From assembly GCF_005845215.1 (NCBI RefSeq), contig NZ_SPHO01000014.1, positions 83,421 through 147,420 on the forward strand: 64,000 nucleotides of DNA, in the 5' to 3' direction. Both the position numbers and the translations under genes were made by a program. The first letter of the stretch is position 1; every line of letters starts with the position of its first letter. The notes beneath the pieces are model-generated. The model was given only the letters and a program-made list of their open reading frames with translations, did not search any database and was not told where the DNA came from. Below, one piece after another: positions 23,632-30,295 of the stretch. Source of the stretch: Clostridium sp. 1001271st1 H5 (GTDB lineage Bacteria; Bacillota; Clostridia; Lachnospirales; Lachnospiraceae).

Positions 23632-24006
23632 TCATGCATTAGCCCCCTGTCCATTCAGAAAATCTACCAGTTTGCCAAAATTGACTAAATATTTCGTCCC
23701 AACCATAACAAACGTTATTTTCTTCTGGAGGCATAATTTTCTTATGCAATCATAAGATAATCCGGTTCTCTCTGCTGCCTTACGGATGGTAAGCATTTCT
23801 GGAATGGACTGCTCCTCCTGCACTGGAAGTTTAATAGCCGCTTCTAATGCCGCCATCTCATTAAGAATAGCCTTTTCCTGCCTTTCTGTGTTTGTGTTCC
23901 AACAGGAACCGGATTGCAAGAAAAGTTCTGAACGCTGCCGCGCTAAGTCCGTATATCTGGAAACCATTTCCATTTTTGTCATAAATCTAAGCTTGCTCCT
24001 TTCCAT
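23632..24006 (-). CDS. Excisionase/HTH-type DNA-binding protein
   Basis: A 124-residue protein whose C-terminal half is a MerR/Xis-like helix-turn-helix: MLTIRKAAERTGLSYDCIRK then VGTKYLVNFGKLVDFL. The N-terminal half is helical. Probably the directionality factor for the integrase or an initiator-loading helper. The start codon at 24006 lies inside a 26-bp repeat; ATG at 23982 (MTKMEM) after AAAGGAG is an alternative. Followed 27 bp later by the initiator gene. Confidence 0.65.
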   Translation of the reverse strand: MERSKLRFMTKMEMVSRYTDLARQRSELFLQSGSCWNTNTERQEKAILNEMAALEAAIKLPVQEEQSIPEMLTIRKAAERTGLSYDCIRKLCLQKKITFVMVGTKYLVNFGKLVDFLNGQGANA

Positions 24007-24025
24007 TCATCCATGCCGCCCAGCA
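24000..24025. repeat. 26-bp direct repeat, copy 1
   Basis: Begins TTTCCATTCATCCATGCC and is identical over 26 bp to 25054-25079. The two copies bracket the CI/Cro switch and end at the start of the Xis-like gene (this copy) and just before the integrase gene (other copy). Confidence 0.9.
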
Positions 24026-24030
24026 TATTT

Positions 24031-24222
24031 CTATTCTAAAATTTCAGTTACATCAACCTCTAACGCATCTGCAATCTTAAATGCAGTTCTTGCCTGACAA
24101 TTCTTTCCGTTAATAAGAGTAGATAAATTCCCCCTACTCATGCCTACTTTGTCTGCAAGGTCCTTCTGGTACATATCATGTTTTGCCATAATAATTTCCA
24201 TCTTAGTTTTACACAGTCTCAT
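24031..24222 (-). CDS. Cro-like XRE regulator
   Basis: A 63-residue single-domain helix-turn-helix protein: MYQKDLADKVGMSRGNLSTL is the HTH, ending DALEVDVTEILE. ATG 24222 follows AGGAGGTGG; longer in-frame extension upstream runs through the promoter and is rejected. Divergent from the CI-like gene, first gene of the leftward early transcript. Confidence 0.85.
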   Translation of the reverse strand: MRLCKTKMEIIMAKHDMYQKDLADKVGMSRGNLSTLINGKNCQARTAFKIADALEVDVTEILE

Positions 24223-24238
24223 AATCCACCTCCTTATG

Positions 24239-24345
24239 GAACTATTTTTAGTTCTATTTATATTATATAGAACTAATTTCGATTTGTCAACTATGTGAAC
24301 AGAACTATTTTTAGCATTGAAAAAACATTTCCTATGTGATATGCT
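24239..24345. promoter_or_regulatory. Lysogeny switch operators and divergent promoters
   Basis: Leftward promoter is perfect consensus: TTGACA (24285-24290), 17 nt, TATAAT (24262-24267). Rightward: TTGAAA (24317-24322), 17 nt, TATGCT (24340-24345). Operator words GAACTA-TTTT-TAGTTC (24239-24254), a GAACTA half-site (24270-24275) and GAACTATTTTTAGCAT (24302-24317) cover both promoters, as in a CI/Cro switch. Confidence 0.8.
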
Positions 24346-24374
24346 TAAAGCATCATAAGAAAGGATGTGGGTAT

Positions 24375-25028
24375 ATGAAGGCCAGTACATTATTAAGAAT
24401 TGGTGATAGCATCCGTATCCTAAGAAAAAATAAGGGTTGGACGCAAAAAAAGCTTGCTAGCGAAAGTGGCATTCACGAAGTACAGATTCGCAGATATGAA
24501 AACAATCAATCACTTCCCAGAGATGAACAATTACAAAAACTTGCTAGTGCTCTAGGAGTCGAAAAAGATTTTTTTACACGCATGGATAACATACAAAAAA
24601 CTGTTCAAGCCGCCAAAGCAATGGATGAAAAGGCAAAAAAATCCTTTTCTGCACAAGAAGTATTTATTTTAGGAAAAGACAAATTAAGTCTACCGATAAC
24701 AACGTCTACTCAAGCTCATTTGTCATATGAAGAAACAGAAATAAAACTTCATAACAATGATAGTATCTATAATCATGAATATCTTGACGACATGAAGTTT
24801 AATGGTATTATGCAAAAAACTAACCGTGGAGAAGAGCTGACACCGCAGGAATCCATATTCAAATCAGCTTACCTGGCAAGAGCCTTAAGAGGCATAGGAG
24901 ATTCTTTCGCACAATATTATGCAATGTTAAACGAAGAAGGTCAAAAGAAAGCTGACGAAGAAATAACCAGAACCATTAAACAGCTAGAATTGCTTACGAA
25001 AATACCGGAATACAGAAAAAAAGACTAA
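24375..25028 (+). CDS. CI-like XRE repressor
   Basis: A 217-residue protein with an N-terminal HTH (RILRKNKGWTQKKLASESGI, then EVQIRRYENNQSLPR) and a C-terminal region without the LexA-type Ser-Lys protease signature. Induction therefore would not be by RecA self-cleavage; an antirepressor could act instead, which fits the decayed AntA genes in the element. ATG 24375 follows AAAGGATGTGGG. It faces the Cro-like gene across the operators. Confidence 0.8.
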   Translation: MKASTLLRIGDSIRILRKNKGWTQKKLASESGIHEVQIRRYENNQSLPRDEQLQKLASALGVEKDFFTRMDNIQKTVQAAKAMDEKAKKSFSAQEVFILGKDKLSLPITTSTQAHLSYEETEIKLHNNDSIYNHEYLDDMKFNGIMQKTNRGEELTPQESIFKSAYLARALRGIGDSFAQYYAMLNEEGQKKADEEITRTIKQLELLTKIPEYRKKD

Positions 25029-25053
25029 TTAACCACTATTGTCAACTATCAAT

Positions 25054-25079
25054 TTTCCATTCATCCATGCCGCCCAGCA
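25054..25079. repeat. 26-bp direct repeat, copy 2
   Basis: Exact copy of 24000-24025, lying between the CI-like gene and the integrase start. Separation of the copies is 1054 bp. Confidence 0.9.
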
Positions 25080-25097
25080 GATGAAAGGAAGGATATT

Positions 25098-26444
25098 ATG
25101 GCAAGTGTAAGAAAGCGCGGTAACTCTTATCAAGTCACGGTTAGCAATGGGCGCAGAGCCGATGGGTCCCAAATACTTGAAACGGAAACATTCACACCAG
25201 AGCCAGGAATGACCCCAAAACAGGAGAAAAAGGCCCTGGAGCAATTTGTAATGGACTTTGAGCGTGATGTAAAATCAGGCCAAAACGTTAAAGGCCGGCG
25301 CATGACTTTGGAGGAACTATCTGAGTTATTTTTAAAAGACAATGAACCTACAGGAAAACCGGATGAAGATATTATGTCCATCACTACCTGGGCCAGCTAT
25401 AAAAACTGTTTGAAATTGCGCATTGTCCCACGCCTGGGGCATTTAAAGATATGCAGCATCATTCCAAAGAACCTTAAGGATTACAGCAAAGACTTAAGGC
25501 AGGACGGGGCCAGGATTGACGGAAAGCCCGGCGGGCTATCTGAAAGCACCATAACAAGGGATTGCGCCATTGTCAGCAGCTTATTGTCTTATGCCGTTGG
25601 TGAGGGATTACTTACCATAAACTCTTTAATCTATGCTGGAAAGCAAAGCAAGGGACATAGACCCAAGAAAGAGTATAAGGTGAAATATCTTACCATAGAG
25701 CAAACACAAGCGTTCCTGTGGGCCTTAGACAACCCTATAACGATAAAATACGGAGGCCGTAAGCGTAAAAACAAATCAGGGGAAGTATATTCAATCAAAG
25801 AATATCAAACGTCCTGGAAACTCTCTTTAAAATGGCGGGCTTACTTTTATCTGGCTCTATTTATTGGTGACAGACGTGGTGAGAATATAGCTTTCACATG
25901 GAATGATATAGATTTAGATACCGGAACCGTGAATATTGAAAACTCTACAGCTTATGTGGATGGAAAGATAATACAGAAAAAGACCAAAACAAATAAATCA
26001 CGCACTCCTGTTATACCGCCTGTTGTTACAGGCATATTGAAATTATGGAAAGCGGAGCAAATGCGCCAAAGCATGGAGCGCGGCACATATTGGCAGGGAT
26101 ACCACGGGAAAGAATTTGATAAGAATTTTATCTTCACACAAGAAAATGGGATTCAAATGCACCCTTCAAGCCCATACCATCAGTTTAAACGAATTATAGA
26201 ACTGTATAACAAATATGTGGCAGAGGATTGCAGCCACATGATACCCCCGGATATAACCCCACACGATTTACGGCATACTGCCGCATCCATATTGATTGCT
26301 AATAATATGGACCCGCGCTCCGTTGCCGGGGTTCTGGGACATTCCAATGCGACCACCACATTAAATATCTATGCCTACTTTTTCCGCAGCAAGAATGAGG
26401 AAGCAGCTAACATCATGGAGAGTGTTTTAATCAAGGCAAATTAG
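25098..26444 (+). CDS. int: Tyrosine integrase of the element
   Basis: Site-specific recombinase of 448 residues. N-terminal arm-binding region (MASVRKRGNSYQVTVSNGRR), SAM-like core-binding domain (about 70-190), and catalytic domain with the first Arg in GDRRGENIAF, HDLRHTAASI carrying His-x-x-Arg, GHSN, and the nucleophile Tyr in TTLNIYAYFF. Ribosome site GAAAGGAAGG. Its stop overlaps the first arm-type repeat and it ends 106 bp from the tRNA-Thr core site, the normal position for an integrase of a tRNA-targeting element. Confidence 0.96.
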   Translation: MASVRKRGNSYQVTVSNGRRADGSQILETETFTPEPGMTPKQEKKALEQFVMDFERDVKSGQNVKGRRMTLEELSELFLKDNEPTGKPDEDIMSITTWASYKNCLKLRIVPRLGHLKICSIIPKNLKDYSKDLRQDGARIDGKPGGLSESTITRDCAIVSSLLSYAVGEGLLTINSLIYAGKQSKGHRPKKEYKVKYLTIEQTQAFLWALDNPITIKYGGRKRKNKSGEVYSIKEYQTSWKLSLKWRAYFYLALFIGDRRGENIAFTWNDIDLDTGTVNIENSTAYVDGKIIQKKTKTNKSRTPVIPPVVTGILKLWKAEQMRQSMERGTYWQGYHGKEFDKNFIFTQENGIQMHPSSPYHQFKRIIELYNKYVAEDCSHMIPPDITPHDLRHTAASILIANNMDPRSVAGVLGHSNATTTLNIYAYFFRSKNEEAANIMESVLIKAN

Positions 26445-26546
26445 TCAATGTTAGTCAAATGTTAGTCAAATCAAGAAAACCGCCCACACCGGACGGTTTT
26501 TCTTTTGCTCAAATGTTCAATTTTCCTTGTAAATACGTACTTTTTT
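26441..26546. repeat. Right-end integrase binding-type repeats
   Basis: TTAGTCAA at 26441-26448, 26451-26458 and 26462-26469 in direct orientation, then AAATACGTACTTTTTT (26531-26546), the inverse of the left-end 16-mer and only 4 bp from the core. Confidence 0.65.
26475..26503. terminator. Bidirectional terminator between integrase and tRNA-Thr
   Basis: AGAAAACCG/CGGTTTTTCT arms with CCCACACCGGA between. T-runs on both strands. It can end integrase transcripts and also replaces the tRNA operon's displaced terminator. Confidence 0.7.
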
Positions 26547-26550
26547 ATCA

Positions 26551-26623
26551 AGCCACTGGCCGGACTTGAACCGGCGACCCACGCATTACGAATGCGTTGC
26601 GCTACCAACTGCGCTACAGTGGC
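26551..26623 (-). tRNA. tRNA-Thr (anticodon CGT), integration target
   Basis: Acceptor GCCACTG/CAGTGGC, D-arm GCGC/GCGC, anticodon stem ACGCA/TGCGT with loop TTCGTAA (anticodon CGT), T-arm GCCGG/CCGGC. Intact despite insertion at its 3' end. Bases 26551-26593 form the right core repeat. Confidence 0.95.
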
Positions 26624-26690
26624 ATCCGAACAGCAATTGCCATTCCTTTGATGCAACAAGGCTGCTGCCTAAGCAACAGCCTTGCCATCA

Positions 26691-26762
26691 TGACCTGACC
26701 GGGAATCGAACCCGGGTTTACGCCGTGAGAGGGCGTCGTCTTAGCCGCTTGACCATCAGGCC
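26691..26762 (-). tRNA. tRNA-Glu (anticodon CTC)
   Basis: Acceptor GGCCTGA/TCAGGTC, anticodon stem ACGCC/GGCGT with loop CTCTCAC (anticodon CTC), T-arm CCGGG/CCCGG, discriminator A. A CAAGGCTG/CAGCCTTG hairpin (26658-26685) separates it from tRNA-Thr. Confidence 0.95.
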
Positions 26763-26772
26763 TTAAGGTAAA

Positions 26773-26846
26773 TCGAGGCGACGTGATTCGAACACGCGGC
26801 CTCTGCGTCCCGAACGCAGCGCTCTACCAAACTGAGCCACGCCTCG
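26773..26846 (-). tRNA. tRNA-Pro (anticodon CGG)
   Basis: Acceptor CGAGGCG/CGCCTCG, anticodon stem CTGCG/CGCAG with loop TTCGGGA (anticodon CGG), T-arm GCGTG/CACGT, discriminator A. First gene of the operon. Confidence 0.95.
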
Positions 26847-26857
26847 ATACCTTTGGT

Positions 26858-26886
26858 AGTATAATACATTTATTCCAGAAAGTCAA
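26858..26886 (-). promoter_or_regulatory. Promoter of the tRNA-Pro-Glu-Thr operon
   Basis: TTGACT (26881-26886), 17-nt spacer, TATACT (26858-26863), start point about 7 nt ahead of tRNA-Pro. Confidence 0.8.
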
Positions 26887-26953
26887 CTATAAATTGTCAA
26901 AATTTTTAAAATAACTTTGATAATTTCTGTAACCCCTGGCTGCAGGCTCAGTA

Positions 26954-27148
26954 CTACACTTCCACGGCTGTAAATCCAAGGTCATCTAAAATCTCCACAG
27001 CCCTGGCTTCAGCGTCCGTGTCTCCGTCAACAGTCACTGTCTTGACAGATAAATCCACGGTATTCTTAATGCCGGCTCCGTCCAGCCCCTTCTTAATCCG
27101 GTTTACACAGCCCTCGCACATCATTTCCTCACACTTATACGTCTTCAT
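26954..27148 (-). CDS. CopZ-like heavy-metal-associated domain protein
   Basis: A 64-residue HMA-fold metallochaperone. The metal site is in CEEMMCEGCVNRI (Cys-x-x-Cys), followed by NTVDLSVKTVTVDGDTDAEA and DDLGFTAVEV. ATG 27148 is favoured because AAAGGAG lies 8 nt upstream; the ATG two codons earlier is too close. The site is preceded by Met-Met rather than the usual Gly-Met-x-Cys. It is last in line behind copA and csoR on the same strand, consistent with copper delivery. Confidence 0.85.
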   Translation of the reverse strand: MKTYKCEEMMCEGCVNRIKKGLDGAGIKNTVDLSVKTVTVDGDTDAEARAVEILDDLGFTAVEV

Positions 27149-27271
27149 ATTCATTCTCCTTTACTATTTTTATTAACAGGCCTTCCCTGATTCCTGCTCC
27201 GGGGCGCCATCCTGTTTCACTGTCATCGCTGCATCTGCAAAAGACCCTGGCGGTTTTCGCTTATTCTTCCC

Positions 27272-28369
27272 TCATTCATAAATGCTGTCATAATCATAGT
27301 TTGCGTAAAAATCCGTGATTCTATCAAAATACCCATCCACATTTTCCCTGGTCAGCCTGTGCTCGCCAGCCGCCATCCATTCCAGAAGCCGGTCCCCTAT
27401 GTCCTCCGAGTAGTGAATCACGTCCATGTAATGGTCCAGATTGCAGGTAATGTCAAACTGGTCGTCAAAAGCAAAGAGCCGGATATTGCTGCATTCCAGG
27501 AGCATGGAGGCCATGAGCCGGTATCCCTCCATCTGACGTTCAAACTCCCCCTTTACCATCAGTTCACTGTCCCACCAGCTGATGCTGTAGGGCGGAATGA
27601 AGTAATAAAAGGTGACCTGGGGATTAGCCCTTGCCGTGGCCAGCACATTCTGCTCCAGATTCTCCATGACCATCCGGCGGTCCTCTTCGGTAAAGAGGGC
27701 TGTTTCCTCCCTCCGGGGCTCCCGCTCGTATGTCTTTAAGACAGCCTCCCTGCCCCAGTCCCGTTCCGGCGCCCAGTGCATGTATTCGTCAAAGGTGGTG
27801 GTCTGCTCCCCCGCCCTTGTCCTGGCAAAAACGCCCGGAATGGTACCGAATATCACTTCTTTATTGAAAATATAGTTCACATCATTAAATGGGTTTCCAT
27901 CCAGCAGATAAGCGGGAGAAGGGGCTGCCGGATTCCACTCATCCTTGGGATAAAACAGGAAACTCCTGTCCAGGCTCCTGCACACCACTCTAATCCGGGG
28001 CTGGTAGGCAATGGCCCGTCTGACAGCCTGGTCCACCTCCTTATAGTATCCCCCTGCATAAGGTATTTTGATGGATGTTACGCCGAAAAGACTGTCAAAG
28101 CGGCTGGCCTTAAAATTCTCCATCATGGATGTTCCTGTGAGCACTGCATCATATGTAAAATTGCGGCTGATTCCGTCATTCTGGTACCGCTCGCTGTCAA
28201 TGGGATATGCCAGATGCCCAAGGGGCTTATGATAATGGAAAAAGGGGTCCACATAAACCACCATTCCCCCAATTAAAACCAGCATGGCCAGTACGGTTCC
28301 CAAGGTAAACCGAAGCCATCTGCCATAGCTGTTATCTTCTGTCCCTTTCCTCTGCTTTTGTGTCTCCAA
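27272..28369 (-). CDS. SGNH/DHHW-like partner of the MBOAT acyltransferase
   Basis: A 365-residue protein with one N-terminal membrane helix (LGTVLAMLVLIGGMVVYV) and an outer domain. The nucleophile block reads AVLTGTSMMENFKASRFD, with Thr where GDS/GNS hydrolases have Asp or Asn, and the Asp-His block reads DVIHYSEDIGDRLLEW. Proteins like this are encoded beside MBOAT enzymes and finish O-acetylation of surface polymers. It begins 57 bp after the MBOAT gene stop. Substrate unknown. Confidence 0.7.
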   Translation of the reverse strand: METQKQRKGTEDNSYGRWLRFTLGTVLAMLVLIGGMVVYVDPFFHYHKPLGHLAYPIDSERYQNDGISRNFTYDAVLTGTSMMENFKASRFDSLFGVTSIKIPYAGGYYKEVDQAVRRAIAYQPRIRVVCRSLDRSFLFYPKDEWNPAAPSPAYLLDGNPFNDVNYIFNKEVIFGTIPGVFARTRAGEQTTTFDEYMHWAPERDWGREAVLKTYEREPRREETALFTEEDRRMVMENLEQNVLATARANPQVTFYYFIPPYSISWWDSELMVKGEFERQMEGYRLMASMLLECSNIRLFAFDDQFDITCNLDHYMDVIHYSEDIGDRLLEWMAAGEHRLTRENVDGYFDRITDFYANYDYDSIYE

Positions 28370-28426
28370 TCCTATCTCTCCTGTAGCTGTATATTATGCC
28401 TTACTGTCTGTAAGCCGCAAACCTGT

Positions 28427-29905
28427 TTAAAATTGAAAATAAATAAAGCTGGATATCCCTGCCAGTGACAGAACCGACCACACCAAAAGAACCGCTGTTC
28501 CCGCCCCCCTGAGAAGGGTGGGGCGAAGCTCGGTCTCTCCCATATTCCTGGCATTCATCACCAGACAGAACACGGCTCCATACAGTCCCAGCACGGTAAA
28601 TACCCGGTGCTCTGTCAGCCATAGAGGCAGCTCCGCCATCTTAAAACTGTCCATGAAGGATGGGTTAATCTGCATGTTTCCAAAATCCAGCAGCCGTTTA
28701 AAAAACAGCTTTGCCTGGGCTATGCTTTCTGACCTGAATATAACCCAGGTCAGGTTTACAAACAGAAAGGTGGCCATCCACTGAAACGCCGTGTGAAGAT
28801 TCTCCCACTGCTGTTTTAACATCCGGTTAAGGGCCTGGGCAGCTCCGTGAAGGGCTCCCCAGAGAATGAAGGTCCAGGCAGCTCCATGCCAGAAACCGCT
28901 TACCAGGAACACCACCATGATATTTATGCAGGTGCGCATAGGTCCCTTCCTGCTTCCTCCCATGGGAAAATAGATATACTTCCTGAGAAAACGGGTCAGT
29001 GTCATGTGCCAGCGCTTCCAGAATTCCACGGGAGACAGCGCCTTGTAGGGCGAATTAAAATTAAGGGGCAGTTCCAGGTTAAACATCCTCGAAATTCCCA
29101 TAGCCATATCGCAGTAGCCGCTGAAATCAAAATACAGCTGGAAGGTATAGGCCGTCATAACCAGGAACGCATCCGTGGAACTGAGTATCTCCACCTGGGC
29201 AAATCCCCAGTTTACCGGTCCCGCAAAAAACTCTGCCAGGATAACCTTTTTAAACAGCCCCACTGCCAGTATCATCAGCCCCTCGGCCAGATGACCGGAA
29301 TCCGCCTTCCGGCGGCACGGTTCCCTGAGCTGGGGAATAAATTCCCCGTGCAGGAGAATCGGCCCCATGGCAATCTTGGGAAAATACACGGTAAACAGGA
29401 AATAATCCCAAAACCCATATCCCTCTGTCTCCATGCGGAAGGAATCCACCAGCCATGCAATCTGCTGAAAGGTAAAGAAACTGATTCCCACCGGAAGGAG
29501 AAGCCTTGTAAAGGCAATGTCCTTTCCCAAAAATGCATTCAGGTTTTCTATAAAGAAATTCATGTATTTAAAATAAAACAAAAGGGCCAGGTTGGCGAAG
29601 ATGCCGGATATCAGCAGCAGCTTCCGGCCCTGTCCGCGGCCCGGGCCGCTGTCCGCTCCGCCATGCCCTGTATCTGTCCCCCTGCTTCCGTCACGCACCA
29701 GCATCCTGGAGACAGCCCAGTTAAACACTGCGCTGCCCACCAGAAGTCCCAGATACCATGGATTCCCGTATGCGAAAAATACCAGGGACATGGCGGCCAG
29801 AAATCCTCTGGCCCAGGTATAGCGCTTCATCCGGCACAATCCGAAGTAGCCGGCCAGCACAGCCGGAAGGAACAACAATAAAAATAAATATGAATTAAAC
29901 TGCAT
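28427..29905 (-). CDS. MBOAT family O-acyltransferase (DltB/AlgI-like)
   Basis: Polytopic membrane enzyme of 492 residues that passes acyl groups to an extracytoplasmic acceptor. Family blocks: SFFTFQQIAWLVD, ALSPVEFWKRWHMTLTRFLR, KYIYFPMGGSRKG and the catalytic His in VSGFWHGAAWTFILWG. About ten hydrophobic segments. A short poorly conserved insert (RDGSRGTDTGHGGADSGPGR) lies near residue 75. Pairs with the downstream SGNH-like gene. It starts 34 bp after csoR with no visible terminator, so it may be on the copper transcript. Confidence 0.9.
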   Translation of the reverse strand: MQFNSYLFLLLFLPAVLAGYFGLCRMKRYTWARGFLAAMSLVFFAYGNPWYLGLLVGSAVFNWAVSRMLVRDGSRGTDTGHGGADSGPGRGQGRKLLLISGIFANLALLFYFKYMNFFIENLNAFLGKDIAFTRLLLPVGISFFTFQQIAWLVDSFRMETEGYGFWDYFLFTVYFPKIAMGPILLHGEFIPQLREPCRRKADSGHLAEGLMILAVGLFKKVILAEFFAGPVNWGFAQVEILSSTDAFLVMTAYTFQLYFDFSGYCDMAMGISRMFNLELPLNFNSPYKALSPVEFWKRWHMTLTRFLRKYIYFPMGGSRKGPMRTCINIMVVFLVSGFWHGAAWTFILWGALHGAAQALNRMLKQQWENLHTAFQWMATFLFVNLTWVIFRSESIAQAKLFFKRLLDFGNMQINPSFMDSFKMAELPLWLTEHRVFTVLGLYGAVFCLVMNARNMGETELRPTLLRGAGTAVLLVWSVLSLAGISSFIYFQF

Positions 29906-29938
29906 GTATCTTCTGTTTCCTTTATCTCAGGTTTCCTG

Positions 29939-30244
29939 TTATTTCATCATTTTCTGCAGGGTTCTGCAAAGCTCCTCCACCGTTGCGTCGCTGTCGCCCT
30001 TAAGTATGTCATCCACCACGCAGGTCTTGATATGGCGCTCCAGCAGCACCTTGTTAAAGCTGTTGAGAGCGGCCTGGACAGCGGCAACCTGGGTGATGAT
30101 ATCCACGCAGTAGCGCTCATCCTCCACCATGGATTTAATGCCTCTTATCTGTCCCTCTATCCGGTTCAGCCGGTTCATAAGCCCGCGTTCTTCCGAAACT
30201 TCCCTGTGTTTATGGCGGCAGCCGCAGCCTTCTTCCTGATTCAT
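29939..30244 (-). CDS. csoR: CsoR-family copper-sensing repressor
   Basis: All-helical DNA-binding repressor released by Cu(I). The copper ligands Cys46, His71 and Cys75 are all present (ERYCVDIITQV and LERHIKTCV), favouring CsoR over FrmR or RcnR. The N-terminal extension EEGCGCRHKHREV adds two Cys and two His, which may form an accessory metal site. Lies 51 bp downstream of copA; a matching CsoR box is in the copA promoter. Confidence 0.92.
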   Translation of the reverse strand: MNQEEGCGCRHKHREVSEERGLMNRLNRIEGQIRGIKSMVEDERYCVDIITQVAAVQAALNSFNKVLLERHIKTCVVDDILKGDSDATVEELCRTLQKMMK

Positions 30245-30295
30245 GTATTCCTCTCCTTCTGCCTTCCTGTTATCCCGGGCATGTTAAGACATACC

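Larger units (their letters stand above)
10121..26593. mobile_element. 16.4-kb phage-related integrative element in tRNA-Thr(CGT)
   Basis: Bounded by the 43-bp tRNA repeat, with the tyrosine integrase gene ending 106 bp from the intact tRNA. Contents from the right: integrase, CI-like and Cro-like regulators, Xis-like protein, initiator with internal origin, DnaB-type helicase, several small genes, tail chaperone-like and tape measure genes. Then comes a decayed antirepressor region, a toxin-antitoxin pair, a Uma2 nuclease, two ribbon-helix-helix regulators with operators, and a leftward three-gene operon. No terminase, portal, protease, capsid, holin or lysin was found. It is AT-richer than the flanks. 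Decayed prophage or satellite. Confidence 0.9.

Noticed and set aside
26626..26690. Fourth tRNA in the tRNA operon
   Set aside because: The segment between tRNA-Thr and tRNA-Glu only forms a CAAGGCTG/CAGCCTTG hairpin; no cloverleaf.
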